Shown: positions 1 through 12,250, numbered from the stretch's first letter. The stretch is 64,000 nt of DNA from Harmothoe impar (GCA_947462335.1 OX381718.1:38470976-38534975), one strand, 5' to 3'. The notes: a model not told the origin generated them from the sequence alone. Translations and numbers: made by a program.

Positions 1-215
1 GGCTTCTGATTGGCTGAGCCTAAGTAGGTCACGTGACGTAAGTAGGTCACGTTACCATGGTTACCAGAATGCCGGCCTCTGATTGGCTGAGAGCTTCTAA
101 GTAGGTCAGTAGGTCACCCAGAATGCTGGCTTCTGATTGGCTGAGAGCCCTAAGTAGGTCACGTTACCATGGCAACGGGTCACGTGACCAAATGGCGGCC
201 TCTGATTGGCTGCAT
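1..215. promoter_or_regulatory. Tandem array of CCAAT/E-box/RFX-type motifs
   Basis: An imperfect tandem repeat with units of about 55-73 bp. The Y-box/NF-Y word CTGATTGG occurs four times (6-13, 79-86, 133-140, 202-209). RFX X-box matches lie at 51-65 (better on the minus strand) and at 163-176 (GTTACCATGGCAAC). A CACGTG E-box lies near 31-36 next to TGACGTAA, and another near 181-186 within a palindromic GGTCACGTGACC. A YY1-like AAATGGCGGCC follows. These are direct matches to known consensus sites. That the array acts as a promoter or enhancer is inference. It could be only a minisatellite, and no transcript start or downstream gene is visible. Confidence 0.4.
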
Positions 216-531
216 ATCGATTGAGTAATAAACAGTAGTTAACTATAGTCCCGTTCCGATACATACTATACTACTTGCAATTACCAGGACCCTCCACTTT
301 GTAGAATTCGAAGTGTGTTTTTTTCACGGCGAATATTATCATTATTAAAGCAATGGGAGGGCCATTCCCAAGGGGAGCGTGCAATAACCATGGGCCGTTC
401 TGCACACTCCAGCTGTTCTGCATCGCTCAGAGGGTCACATCACCTCAACTGTAGGTAGATTTTGTCTATTTTTCATTGAAATACCCTGAAATAAGCACAG
501 AGCATCACTTAGAATGTCCTCGACAGTGCTT

Positions 532-791
532 AGGGAGTGCTCATTTTTTAACAACAGGGGGGGGTGGATTTGGGGGGGGGGGGGTAAAAAATGTGGACCC
601 CTTGACCGGGGGGGGGGAATTTAGACCCCTCTTGGGGGGGTCAAAAAAATTCAACCTGTTTTGAGGGAAAAAGCCCGCACGTTACTATGCCACAAAGGGG
701 CGCAAACGCGCACGATTTTCGGCCTGCCGGGGGGGGGGGGGTAAACCACCGCACCCCCCCCCCCCCCTGTTGTTAAAAAATGAGCACTCCC
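532..791. mobile_element. MITE, AGGGAGTGCTCA family, copy 1
   Basis: A short inverted-repeat element. The left end reads AGGGAGTGCTCATTTTTTAA and the right end (783-791 inward) is its complement, each followed by AACAACAGG and a G or C run. The interior holds a block (about 640-725) with ACCTGTTTTGAGG and a CGCACGATTTTCGGC-like stretch that recurs in the copy at 5887-6202. There is no coding capacity. The family therefore looks like a non-autonomous DNA transposon with G/C-homopolymer subterminal regions. Confidence 0.7.
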
Positions 792-796
792 AGAGT

Positions 797-1490
797 GGAG
801 CCTCCTACGTGCAGAATGCCCTAGGCTCCACTCATGCAGTAACCACTGTGTCGGCCATTTTAGCATGCAGCTCGGTCTATACATTGCAAGACTTCTTTGC
901 TGCCTTGTTTCAGGGAAGATTCAGTCACAGACTTCAGAGAAAGGCACAGGTGGGGCTCAGCACAGTTCCTGGAATGACACCAGAGGCATTGCACATGTCA
1001 GCTATTTCTCTACTCTAGTTCTCACACAAAGAGAGGTACCAGCGACATCTTGGATATATTAGTCCCATTAAGGACAGTGGAAGAGGGTGGTATTGCTTAA
1101 CAACTATTGCTATGGTTAAGGCCACTCCCAATAATATCCTTGTTTCACTGCGCGCATTACCAAACTAGTGTTTTGGAGACTTTTTCCTTTCTTTCCAAAT
1201 TTCTTTTTCTCCAAAAACATGATAATAGTGGCCAGATACGGACATTCACCTCATTTTTACCTTTGTATAGATCATTCAACTCATGTTTACTAAAACATGA
1301 ATTTAGTTCACCGCGAGCCTACGTTCCACTACCCATTTAGCCCTTAACAAAAAATAAGAATTTGGCTAAATTATGTTGTTTTTCTTCACTCTTATACAGA
1401 AGGGACATGTCGTAAATACAACATCCGTAATGAAGTTACATTTGCATAGTTCTTCACTCGTTGGACCTTGAGTCGTATGTATACAATACA
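797..1490. other. No recognisable gene
   Basis: Anonymous sequence. The only structure seen is a short hairpin near 793-836 (AGTGGAGCC and its complement) just outside the MITE. The ORFs here are short and have no familiar motif. Confidence 0.5.
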
Positions 1491-1644
1491 CACTGTCAGA
1501 ATTAACTGGAGCTGCACAGCGATTTATACTGTAGATTTACAGTATAAAAGGAGGTATCTTTGGTTTTGAAACCAAAAATACCTCCTTTTATACTGTAAAT
1601 CTGCAGCATAACTCGCTGTACAACTACAGTTACTTCTGACAGTG
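1491..1644. mobile_element. 154-bp snapback (foldback) MITE
   Basis: The two halves are inverted copies about 75 bp long and roughly 85-90% identical by eye, meeting at about 1566. The ends are CACTGTCAGAA and TTCTGACAGTG, and each arm contains TTTACAGTATAAAAGGAGGT or a near copy. RNA from it would form a long hairpin. A decayed relative lies at about 3531-3693. I see no clear target-site duplication. Confidence 0.75.
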
Positions 1645-2578
1645 CAGTATATCCTGATCAAATTTAACCACCGAATTTTATCAAATGAAATGCAATACAG
1701 ATACAAAGGTGCTCAAGGCAAAGGTTTAAGCTGGTCTCTGTGGAGCGTCAGCTCAACAAACCTCTTATTAGACCCAGTAGAACGCCAAGAAAAACTGTCT
1801 CGCAAACAACGAGCTGGCTATACTAATCTATTTTGGAATTGTCTGGAAAGTTCAAGCACTTACGGCTGTTTATCTGTTGTGGGGCTCATGTATTCGTCTG
1901 TAGATATAATTCAGCCAGTCTATACGCCACATGTTTATATGTGGGAAATGTAACCAGTAGACACTGGTAAACACGATTTGATAACTGGACAGGAACAATA
2001 AAAATAGGAGATGAATCGATATAAAGGTGACACGTATGCATACAATGTCACGTTGATGTGACAGACCAGACCAATGGTCCCTCCGGCTTGTCATACAATC
2101 ACAGTAGAATCTTTGTCTGCATAACATCCGGCATAACATGTCAGGATCTATCCCTGTCAAAGGCCAAATCCTCTGACCATGGGTGACATTCTGGATGGCT
2201 GATATCACATGTTGGCATTCCTGAGACATTCCTGATACATTCCTGATACATTCCTGATACATTCCTGCTTCTTTTAGTCTGGGGGCTACAGTTTGGCCAT
2301 TTTGTTGCAAGATTGATGAAGGTGGTGAAAACATCTGTGAGATGACAAAAGAAAGTCAAATGGTAAATTTTTTCATGTATTTATTTCATGTGAAAATTAT
2401 TTTTGGTATTGTGGCTACCATAGCAACCATAACTTCCCGAGGAAAGCCTAGATATCAGTATCAACGGTTTGGGCCATTGTTGATAATCCAACTGAGAGAG
2501 CATAGTATCTGGTCGATGTACGAATATCGATAGATAACAGCCTGCATTAACTCACTAACTGTGTAACGCTGTAAAATG
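1645..2578. other. Anonymous stretch with an 11-bp tandem repeat
   Basis: About five head-to-tail copies of ATTCCTGATAC lie at roughly 2216-2272. Overlapping ORFs on the minus strand there are a by-product of the repeat. Nothing else is recognised. Confidence 0.55.
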
Positions 2579-2740
2579 TTAACCCTTTAAGGATGGCATA
2601 TTGTTTAATCTACAATGTCTATTGTCGCCATGATGCATGAATGCGGCCAGGGCGAGTAACTTACAAGGACTACAAAGGGTTGATACATGCCAAAAGGATT
2701 GGCATGATGCATGCATCGATATCCTGACGACAAATGAAAT
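2579..2740. mobile_element. MITE of the TTAACCCTTTAAGGACGG family (partial)
   Basis: The left end GTTAACCCTTTAAGGATGG is followed by the family core CATGATGCATGAATGC and a second GCATGATGCATGCATC. The right terminal repeat is missing or diverged. Confidence 0.55.
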
Positions 2741-5079
2741 CAGATCACGTTGACACCTTCAAATGGTCAAACATTAACAAGGCAAAATAACTGAAATCTC
2801 CAAAAGAAAAAAAAACACTATTTTGTTTGGGCGCTCAACAGCAGAATTGTTAACGTTGAGGGGCGGCGGGTTGGGTTTTAGTGTGCTGCTATCCTGCTTC
2901 AATACACACCCTACTTCATCATCTTGTTGTGGCCTCCTCCCGGAAGTCAATTAGAAGCCGCCATTACTCTTAATAAGAGGTCACTAGCAGGCAGACTGGA
3001 TGATAGATTCTGACGACACAGTCAGGATACTGGTGTGTAAAACTTGTACCTGGATGTAAAACTTGCACTCAGACTGGGGAGGCCCTTGATGTGTTGTTAG
3101 CCTGGGATCAGGGGCACCAGACAGGGTGTGCAACAGCTAGGTGTATCAATTCTGCTATCTGTGGTAACTATACAGCTACTATCATAACTGACTATCTGTA
3201 GCAAAATGCTGCTAAGTTTATCGCCCACATAACTAAACAAGGCAGTTTTCATCGCATTTTGGAATATTTTTACAGCATTATTTGTCCCTGGACTTGGAAC
3301 AAATGCCCCGAGAAGGTCCTTTGAGTCCGGTTAACTGCTCCACAGTTACGGTTACCGGGCTGGGGTTAAAATCTTACCACCGCGTTATTTGAATTATTGT
3401 CATGAGATTATTGCAATAAACACGACCAAAAAGATATGCATGTGGGTCTTTTAATACCATTATTAACATCAGGTCGACATTCCTAACCAGTCTAATTTCA
3501 ACCCTATTTTTCTCATTTGCTATCTAGTCTACACTGTCAGGAGTTGGTGTAGCTGCACAATACAATAGCCTGTAGTTGTACAGTATAATTATATGCTACG
3601 GTATTAGCGTGCATGGAGAGTAAAATCTACTATAGGCTTACATTATAAAAGGACGTCTTTTTGGTTTCACTATTTACAGTGTAGATATTTAGAATCATGG
3701 GTTTGAAAAGGTGGTTTTGCAAAAGGAAATCGGGGTAACATTTGTTAGAAAGCCAGCTTCAGTCTGGTTGCCTGGAGAGGTCAAAGCGTGATAATTGGGA
3801 ATATAGCAAACAGTAAATAATGACAGTTACCAACAGAGCGATGCATAAAGGATGGCACATTCACCCAGGAATCCATATTTGTCCTGGTGCCCATGAATGA
3901 CCCTTTCTGTAATGGATGGTGTTGTTGGGCAAGTATCGGGTCATTGACTAACCCGACCAATAACGTATCTGACACGGTAGATGTTCATTTAGGCTATAGT
4001 GATATGCTAGTGCAGGAATTCCTTAGGATCCAACCGGGACTACTTTCAGAGTACCATGTTTCTTCACACAGGTTTAATTGACTCCTGGAACACAACGTCA
4101 ATTACCATATAAGGCTAGGTACACAGCGTGATATTAGGCACCCTCCTCAACAGCCATGACATGACCAGAATATGGCCACAGCAAAGAAATCAAAATTGTA
4201 ACTACAGTTTCAGACATATTTTCAGTATGTCATGTCACTATTCCTGCTTTTCAATTGTTCAGGGCATGCCAGATCCTGTTTATATCGAAGACATTTCCTG
4301 TTAATGAGCGTCTTCTCTATTTTAGTAGATGGTCAAATAATCACCAGCGACTCTGCCTCTTGCTTATTTTTGTGAAAAGCTTCGCAGCAAGATGTGGAGT
4401 ATGATGATACCTTTGTACCCTAGCCCGTCTGCCCTCCACCATCAGCAAGCCGTTTACCGCACCCCTATTGCCAAACACTGAGTTGAAAAAGCCCTGTTAA
4501 TGAAACATCCCAGAGGATTGGCTGATATGACCATATTTTCTTCCATTTCTTTTCCTTCCATTCTTTTTAGTGTCACATATCTTCATATTGGAAATAATTT
4601 AAGATTACAAGAGATATGCTCGGTTTAAAGTCATAAGCGATATCCAGGCGCTCGGTGGGACCCATGTTTTTCTACTTACATCTGCCCTGAACACTCTTAA
4701 CTAAGTGGAGTGTAGTATGGGGCCAGGCCCTCACACTTTGTGCCTGGAGGTTGTAGCACCTCATTGCACACAACATCTGCCATCTCGACTTCCCCGACAT
4801 CTCGTCAGCTCGCGCTAGTTACACTCGACTTCCACTAACGGCAACAACAGGTGGCAGCACTTGTAGCAGTCAAAAACCTTTAATTGAATCATAATATTAT
4901 CTCCTACCCCCTCTGGTGGCTGGTCTGTGAAGTAGTCCCCCAGGGTGAGTCTGTGTGGGTGCTTGTTTACAAAACAGGTAAATGGTTGGTAGCTGAGCAC
5001 CCCAGTTCCCCCTCTACTCCCAGGGGGCATCACTTAAGACAGTCACTGTGTACCCGCCGCCATCTTAATTCAACTCATA
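2741..5079. other. No gene; degenerate foldback inside
   Basis: Anonymous AT-leaning sequence. At 3531-3693 a decayed copy of the 1491-1644 foldback is visible (CACTGTCAGGAG at the left, ATTATAAAAGGACGTC to the right). Small ORFs are present on both strands but show no family motif or splice-supported structure. Confidence 0.45.
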
Positions 5080-5272
5080 AAGGATGGCACAGTGCTCTGA
5101 TGTGCGATGTCCCATGTCACTTTGATGTATACATGAATGCAGCTGTGGTGCTTCATTCATGCATCATGCCTCGTGATTGGCTGGCATTATGCACCAAGGA
5201 GCTTGCGAACACTGCATCGGTTCATCATGACAATAAATGATGTATTAGGGCAACATGCTGTCCTTAGAGGAT
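5080..5272. mobile_element. MITE of the TTAACCCTTTAAGGACGG family
   Basis: It runs from AAGGATGGCACAGTGCTCTG to ATGCTGTCCTTAGAGG. The central inverted CATGAATGCAG and TTCATGCATCATGCC core is shared with the other copies. Confidence 0.55.
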
Positions 5273-5665
5273 TGAAACGTAAGGAATTCCCTACCCAAGC
5301 TGGTGCCCAGGCTCTTGCAGACAACATAGTGTATGGAGATCGTCAAACCATAGCTGTACCAGGCTTTAAGCACAACAGTGTACCTGTATGTTCGATAAGA
5401 GGCTATGAGTATACAAGGGGAAGCATCCACCATAATGACTAGCACCTGTGACGATATCCTACACCTTACATCTTGCACCAGAGGAAGCTCTGTAGTTCTG
5501 ACTAGTAGTGTGGGAAGCCTTTCAGGTAATAATGTTCCACTTTTGGGGAATAACTGACCGCGCCTGAGATAATTATAATTGGTATGGTTCAATTCGGACC
5601 CCTCTGATGAACTAGGGTCATGCAAAGATCTATCCTCAGTCCAAATGTGATCGACCTCAACCTCA

Positions 5666-5695
5666 GGCAACCCTAGCATCATTGCTAGGGTTGCC
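5666..5695. other. Perfect 13-bp stem-loop
   Basis: The stem GGCAACCCTAGCA (5666-5678) pairs with TGCTAGGGTTGCC (5683-5695) around a TCAT loop. It lies within a minus-strand reading frame (5245-5724) whose first residues resemble a Death-fold helix pair (see findings). The hairpin is certain; its role is unknown. Confidence 0.8.
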
Positions 5696-5886
5696 CAAGG
5701 GGCCATGACTGCTTCCCATCCCATACACCATTACCTGCATATGTTTTGATACCAGGGTGGTGGGCATATAATTCTGAATGATAAAACGGGTTACGTATGA
5801 TACTTACAGCTTACCTTTACATATTAAAGTATCAATTTGAGAAGAGTATTCCAAGGTTATTTTTCCAAGGTCAGCATTTCATAGTA

Positions 5887-6202
5887 AGGGAGTGATCAAT
5901 TTTTAACAACAGGGGGGAGTGGTGGGTTTCCGCGCGGAGCGCGCGAAATTTTTAACCCCCCCCTGTCAAGGGGTCAACATTTTTTACCCCCCCCCCTTAG
6001 GGTCGAAAATCGGCTCGCGCGCGGGCCCTTTGAAGCATAGTAACGCACGGGCCTTTTGGCTCAAAACAGGTTAAATTTTTGCCCCCCCCCCAAGAGGGGT
6101 CCAAATTTTTTTGCCCCCCCCCGGTCAAGGGGTCCAAATTCTTTTTGCCCCGCCCCCAAACCAACCACCCCCCTCCCTGTTGATAATAAATGATCACTCC
6201 CT
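5887..6202. mobile_element. MITE, AGGGAGTGCTCA family, copy 2
   Basis: Terminal inverted repeats AGGGAGTGATCA and TGATCACTCCCT flank AACAACAGG-type subterminal sequence and G/C runs. The interior holds AAACAGGTTAAATTTTTGCC and a GCGTTACTATGC-like block, in inverted orientation relative to copy 1. Confidence 0.7.
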
Positions 6203-6929
6203 AATATGAGCCAATCCTCTGGGATGTTTCCTCAACATGGGTCTTTTTTTCACTTAGTGTTTGGCAATAGGGATGCGGTAATCGGGTTGGTGATGGTGGA
6301 GGGCAGACGGGTTAGGGTACTAAGGTATCGTTATACTCCACATTTTGACGAGAAGCTTTTCACAAATAAGTAAGGGTCCTTAGGGTATGTTACCCAATCT
6401 CTTGCAGCTACCAAGCCCATATTATGGTGAGGTTGCAGAAATCCTGCTAAGACAGCACAGCATTAGGAATGCAAGCAATGTAGGTTGGCAGTTCTATAGG
6501 GGAATGTTAGAACGGCCATGGTCCCCAACCACAACCCTAATCCAATACTTACACCCCCAGTATAGCATTGGCTGGTTATTTGAATCCACATCCCGCCGGT
6601 CTGGGACGGAAGGAGGTATCCGGAAGTACCCTGGAGCAGTGGCGTCTGGGAATGTACTCTACTCACGTAAGCAGCTGCTAAATCTCGTCCCCTGCCCTGG
6701 TCACGTGTTGGCCACACGGGAAGACACGTGGTTTGGGGGAATTCCCAATATTACAGGGCCATAGTCTTGGATTGGATTGGATATATTTATTGCAGTTTCG
6801 CTCCCTAAAGCTGTGGTTTTCCATTTACACATGTGCCTCTGTGGTACGGTTGATACATCCAGAACTTGTGAATGGAATATACAATCCACATATTTGTATA
6901 CAGACATTTAAAGATTATGAACATGATTC
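6203..6929. other. No recognisable gene
   Basis: Anonymous sequence with a 125-aa open frame at 6387-6764 that shows no family motif and is overlapped by an equally open opposite strand. I treat it as non-coding. Confidence 0.4.
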
Positions 6930-7025
6930 CAGGGGCGGACCCAGGAATTTAAAAAAAAAAAAAATTCCAAAAGGAGGGGGGGGGGGGTCCTGACCCCTAG
7001 AACCCCCCCTCTGGATCCGCTCCTG
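6930..7025. mobile_element. Small hAT-like MITE
   Basis: The ends CAGGGGCGGACCCAGGA and GGATCCGCTCCTG are imperfect inverted repeats of the CAGGGGCGGAnCCAGG type common in hAT-derived elements. The interior is A-run and G-run sequence. An 8-bp target duplication cannot be read cleanly. Confidence 0.5.
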
Positions 7026-7654
7026 GACGATAAACTGATGAAGATGAATTCTGGGGGTGTTCTATATGCCACTGATTTCAGTATTGACCCTCCAAACAGA
7101 ACTTGGGAATTGAACGTTCGTAACTGGGTAGAATCCGGGTAGGTCACAATGACACAAGAAAGGTACGGGAATTGAACGTTCGCAACTGGGTAGAATCTGG
7201 TTAGGTCACAATGACACAAGAAAGGCACGAAGAATTGTGAACATATCCTTATTACAATCAGAACTTGGGAATTGAACGTTCGCAACTGGGTAGAATTCTA
7301 CCCAGTTGCGAACGTTCAATTCCCGTGCCTTTCTTGTGTCACTGTGATCTACCCGGATTCTACCCAGTTGCGAACGTTTAATTCCCAAATTCTGATTGTA
7401 CTAAGGACATGTTCACAATTCTTGGGAATATCTCGTGCCTTTCTGGTGCCATTGTGACCTACCCGGATTCTACTCAGTTGCGAACGTTCAATTCCCAAGT
7501 TCTGTTTGATATAAATAACGTGGAATTCCACAGAATATGACACAGTCAAAAGCTGTTCACATATTCTCGTGCCAGATACGTGCACAATTCTCCCAGGGAT
7601 CCCGAGTTGTGACTCAAGAACCGCACGAGTTCTGCCCAAGATCTTGTTTGCAGG

Positions 7655-10470
7655 GGAAGGAAGTCACCCAGAACCAATGTTCTAGATAGGACTAGAAATA
7701 ATATCATTTTGCTGCTGAAAAAGTTTTATGTAATGTAATTATACCTATAATATACCTACATATTAGTCTCTTCATAAATATTCATGAATGGGAGCACCCA
7801 TCCTTTATCCGATCCCCTCACCATCCATGTCATGATTCATCTTGGATCGGGCATTCGTGAATATTTTTTTACTTGCATAACTATTTTAATTGTAGGCCTA
7901 CTGTTTATTACTGCGTTCATTGTTGTATATCAAATAGGGTTCTTCTATATATTCACTTTACAAAGGCATATAGATATTATTTGCACATAACAGCTAACCA
8001 GACCCAAGGTAGGTTCCTTAGCAACATCTGAAGCGCCTCTAGCTATACTAGTTCAAGGAGAGAAAGAGAGGTCTTTTAGCAGGGGATCCTCCCCCACATA
8101 TACAGGTGGTTTTCTATGAGTACTATTCACTTAGATGTCAGGCAAGGAACTCTGTGTATATATAACATGTTGTTGGGGAGTCCGTCTTGAAGGAACTCTC
8201 TTTCACTTATGTGTCTAATGATCAGCGTCCTGGGTCTAACAGGAGGATAGTGACTAGGTTCTAGGGGGGATATCACATATAATGTCGTACCATAGCACAT
8301 AGTAAGACAAAGGAAGACAAATCAGCCATCCCTAAGTTAAAATGATTAGAATCATCATAGGTTGATGGCAGTCCCTTTCCATGTGGTTTCCGCTAATGCT
8401 ATTTGACAACAGCAGAGTTTAGAAAACGGTAGATGTGTGTGATCATCCAATCAGAAAGCAGTTCATCAGTCAGATATTCAGAATCTGCAGTCAACATTAG
8501 AGAAATAAAGAAAGCACAGCTATATTCCTAGAGCATAGACAGCACTGTGGGTACAGTACAGGAGCATTATAAAGTCTGATGTTTTGATATTTTCAGAAGA
8601 ATAGCCGACAAATAGAGCAAACCTGTGACATAACTGCACAGAGAAAAGAAACAGTGTCAAAAGGGAGTCCAGGTTGTCTCTAAGGGAGCCATGGCCATCA
8701 TGTGACTCACCCAGGTGACTCTTTTAGGTCAGCTAGGGAGTCACCTATAGACTCCCTTAGGCGACCTGGGCTCCCCTTAAGAGGGGAGTTATTCTGAAGG
8801 CAACCTGGCCTCCCTTTTGACGCTGTTTCTTTTCTCCGTGTGAAGATGCAAGTGTAGAGTATTATTTCTGAGATTGTATGTTTCTTAATACGACAGTAAA
8901 AATGGTTGCAAATGTTAATTCAATGTTGATTCTATTTTCATTCAGTGGTGAACTGAATTGTCTGCCCACTGGGTTGGACTGCATACTGATTTCCCAATAC
9001 AAGTACCTACACCTCACATCACTGCCTACATTGGGCCTGAAGGATTTTGGTGGAAGAAAACTATAATAAGAACTCTTTTAGTTTATGCCTATTCAGGAAC
9101 TTATAGATACTATCCAACCGATTTAAGTACAATTTAAGAGTGCAAGTGTTAAACAAAGAAGTCAAATCTGCAAGAAATAAAGGAGGTGAACAGCAGCAAG
9201 GCAGCACAAAGCCTTCATGGTTAGTCAATTATTGCTATGGGTCAGCTCAACAAAAGAAGTCTCAAGTCTGCTCAACCCTCCCTGTGGTACCAGGGTTACC
9301 ACAACAATAGCAGGCCCTGGCACCCCCTGGTACTGCCTACAAGGGCTCCTATTGGAGGAACCGGGGCTCTGTTACACAACTATGTATATTTGTCTGAAAA
9401 CTTGAGAGAGTGAATCAAGAAAGATGGTGTGACTCAAATCATGGCGACTTGTACTGTGGGTTGAGTTGGCATATACCGTAGTAACTTGATGAGCACATGT
9501 TTCGCGCAGGGTGAATTAAGATATTGACAATCAAATAGAGGCCATTTTGGCATGTCAAATCAGTGCAGGTCTTGTATAAGCTATGAATAATTGTCTTATA
9601 CCTGGAAAAAAATAAAACAAAGATGTGGCTACAAGTATCATGTCTTGTACTGTGGTTTGACTTGTCATATAGTATGGTAATTGTAATTCAGGGCTCTGTC
9701 TGAGATACGCTTGATTAAAACTCTATCAAGCGGTATAAATACGTTAATTATTTGCACGAAGCTGCTTATACCGAAAGCTTTATGCAGCATTCCGGACAGT
9801 TACTCTAAGCTTGAATCCAATCGATTCTTTTTTCTTAAAGGTCATCATATTTTTGTGGCACTGTTAAAAGTTGGCTATGTATAAAGAAAGAATCACCATT
9901 TTCACAAAATATTTTGAATAGCTTTACACATAATGAACAGGCCCCAGGATAGGTGCCATTCATCTCTCTTACAGGAAGTCGACTTGCCCACCCCGATACT
10001 GGTGGTGCCACCTGGTGGATGTATCTGTGTGAGCCGCCAGCGTCCTGTATAGGCAACTCAGTCATTGATCATAAAGTCAGGAGTGCTTCCAAAATACGCT
10101 CACAAGTCTGCCTGCTCCTTATTTTCTTCTTTTGATCTCTCTTCGATATGGGTAAACTAATGAATTGCCAAAGCACAGCTATGTTCTGGCCTATACTAAT
10201 GTATTCTCCCCTACCCTGCGCCGCTGCCATGCCTTCTGCTGCATACATAGATCTTTCTGCTGGATACATTGGACATTCATTTCGTTATACTCTGTGCCGT
10301 CCTGTCCTTACCCCATTGAATACATATATGCAACTTGTTCTTGTAGGCATGTCCCCGTAGATTGAGCTGCTGGTTAAACATGCGGTTTTTGTACAGCTGA
10401 GATTGCATGAAAGAGTAGTCTCTGGCCTACCCTGTCTATGGTGAGGAGCAGTGCAGACTCTGCAGCTACT
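7655..10470. other. Core of the foldback element, no gene recognised
   Basis: It contains the separate small inverted-repeat element at 8637-8842 and otherwise anonymous sequence. The largest frames are 60-76 codons with no motif. Confidence 0.5.
8637..8842. mobile_element. 206-bp inverted-repeat MITE nested in the foldback core
   Basis: Terminal repeats of about 44 bp, roughly 85% identical by eye. The left starts CACAGAGAAAAGAAACAGTG and the right ends CTGTTTCTTTTCTCCGTGTG. Internal CCTAAGGGAG-type words also fold on each other. No coding capacity. Confidence 0.7.
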
Positions 10471-11123
10471 CCTGCAAACAAGATCTCGGGCAGAACTCGT
10501 GCGGTTCCTGAGTCACAACTCGGGATCCCTGCGAGAATTGTGCACGTATCTGGCACGAGAATATGTGAACATCTTTTGACTGTGTCATATTCTGTGGAAT
10601 TCCACGTTATTTATAACAAACAGAACTTGGGAATTGAAGGTTCGCAACTGGGTAGAATCCGGGTAGGTCACAATGACACAAGAAAGGCACGAGATATTCC
10701 CAAGAATTGTGAACATGTCCTTATTACAATCAGAACTTGGGAATTGAACGTTCACAACTGGGTAGAATCCGGGTAGGTCACAATGACACAAGAAAGGCAC
10801 AGGAAGTGAACGTTCGCAAAGTTCTGGGTAGAATTCTACCTAGTTATGAACGTTCAATTCCCAAGTTCTGGATATGTTCACTATTCTTGGGAATTATCTC
10901 GTGCATTTCTTGTGTCATCGTGACCTACCCGGATTCTACCCAGTTGCGAACTTTCAATTCCCGTGCCTTTCTCGTGTCATTGTGACCTACCCGGATTCTA
11001 CCCAGTTGCGAACGTTCAATTCCCAAGTTCTGTTCGGAGGGACTCCCTGTTCCCAGCAACACTGCAGCCCTTCCTACACCCAGTTGTACCCTCTGCATTA
11101 CTCCATGTGGGGAACCAGAGTTA

Positions 11124-12250
11124 GGGGAGACCGGGGCACGTAGAACCACTTTGACACCTTTTTTTCCCCCCTGACCTTGCTAAAGGGATCTGAACTTTGA
11201 TTTTGTATCAAGCAGTTACCTTGTGTCGTTGTTATATAAGAGAACCTATTGCAAGGCAAATGTGGTCTTTTCTTGTATTTTTCTTGAATTAAAAAAAATA
11301 AAATCTTTGGGTGGTTCAATGTGCCCCATGCCCGGGGTAGGTTGATCCACCCACTGGGGCACCTTGAACCACATGCGTTGAACAATCAAAATAACCACAT
11401 ATATAGATCAATAAGTGAAATTTTGGTTGGAATTAGTTGCTTTTGTTACTTTTTGATAGGATTGAATGTAAAAATTATATATTTAGTGCACGAAAGTCAC
11501 TCAATTATAGTTTCTATAGAAGTGACTGAGAAGTCTGAATAAATCTTTGATTACATTCTTCTATAATGTAATGTACTGTTCTGCCTCTGAAAAGTGATAA
11601 ATCTGGGAATAAAGACACTGTGAATATGTTACACAAGAATCTTTTTTCACAAACCGCAAACTATGTATTCTATCATGACTTTAAAACCAAATTGTATTGA
11701 ATTTGTTTATGTCATTATCCATATTATCTTCCCCTGATACACTACTAACATTGCATTATTATTCAGCCATTTAATTGTGTTAACACAATTGACAAAGAGC
11801 CCCGAAAATTGGGGCACTTTGAGCCGGCTCAAGGTGCCCCAGAGCTTGGAGCACCTATGGCTCAAGGTCCCCCTTTTTTGTGGCGCAATGTGCCCTATGC
11901 TGGTCATCACAGATCTATAGGATTGATGTTATTCAAATTTCATAACACACTCAGCAGTAAAGTTGGGTTCTATTCAAGGGTTCATATGTATACTTCGACC
12001 TCCATAGAGATCTTAGGCCAGCAATGTTTTTTAACTACACAAAAGTTTAACAATTGCAAATATCTACTTTCAAGGTCATAAACCTTTAATGTTGTCTAAC
12101 TTTCACATCAGCATCCTAAATCCATCATGATATTGCTGATCTGAACTGTCTATATAAGGGGGTAATGTGGTAGGCATACTGCCAGAAAATTCCCAAAGGA
12201 ATAGCAAAGAGAGCAGGCGGCTCAACGTGCCCGGGTGGTCAACGTGCCCC
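11124..12250. mobile_element. 1.1-kb element, GGGGAGACCGGGGCAC family, copy A
   Basis: The left terminus is GGGGAGACCGGGGCACGT, preceded by TA. The right end stops at CAACGTGCCCC and lacks the last ~9 bp of the expected inverted repeat. The interior contains several GGGGCACCTTGAACC-type words in both directions (about 11318-11373 and 11811-11905). The element at 50865-52075 is a copy in the opposite orientation. No transposase ORF is visible, so it is probably non-autonomous. Confidence 0.75.

Larger units (their letters stand above)
7088..11041. mobile_element. 3.95-kb foldback element with nested palindromic arms
   Basis: Two arms (7088-7654 and 10471-11041) are inverted copies of each other. 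Outer ends read CCCTCCAAACAGAAC and GTTCTGTTCGGAGGG. Inner ends read AAGATCTTGTTTGCAGG and CCTGCAAACAAGATCTCGG. Each arm is built from about 70-bp units containing GGAATTGAACGTTCGCAACT, GGGTAGAATCCGGGTAGGTC and CACAATGACACAAGAAAGGC. The units reverse direction at a perfect centre (GGGTAGAATTCTACCC near 7295, a close match near 10833), so each arm is itself a palindrome. The 2.8-kb core has no ORF with a transposase-like motif. This resembles FB-type or other long-TIR non-autonomous DNA transposons; the superfamily is unassigned and no clear target duplication is seen. Confidence 0.75.

Noticed and set aside
5245..5724. 159-codon minus-strand frame as a complete gene
   Set aside because: Only the first ~25 residues resemble a Death-fold segment, and those come from a hairpin; the rest has no pattern.
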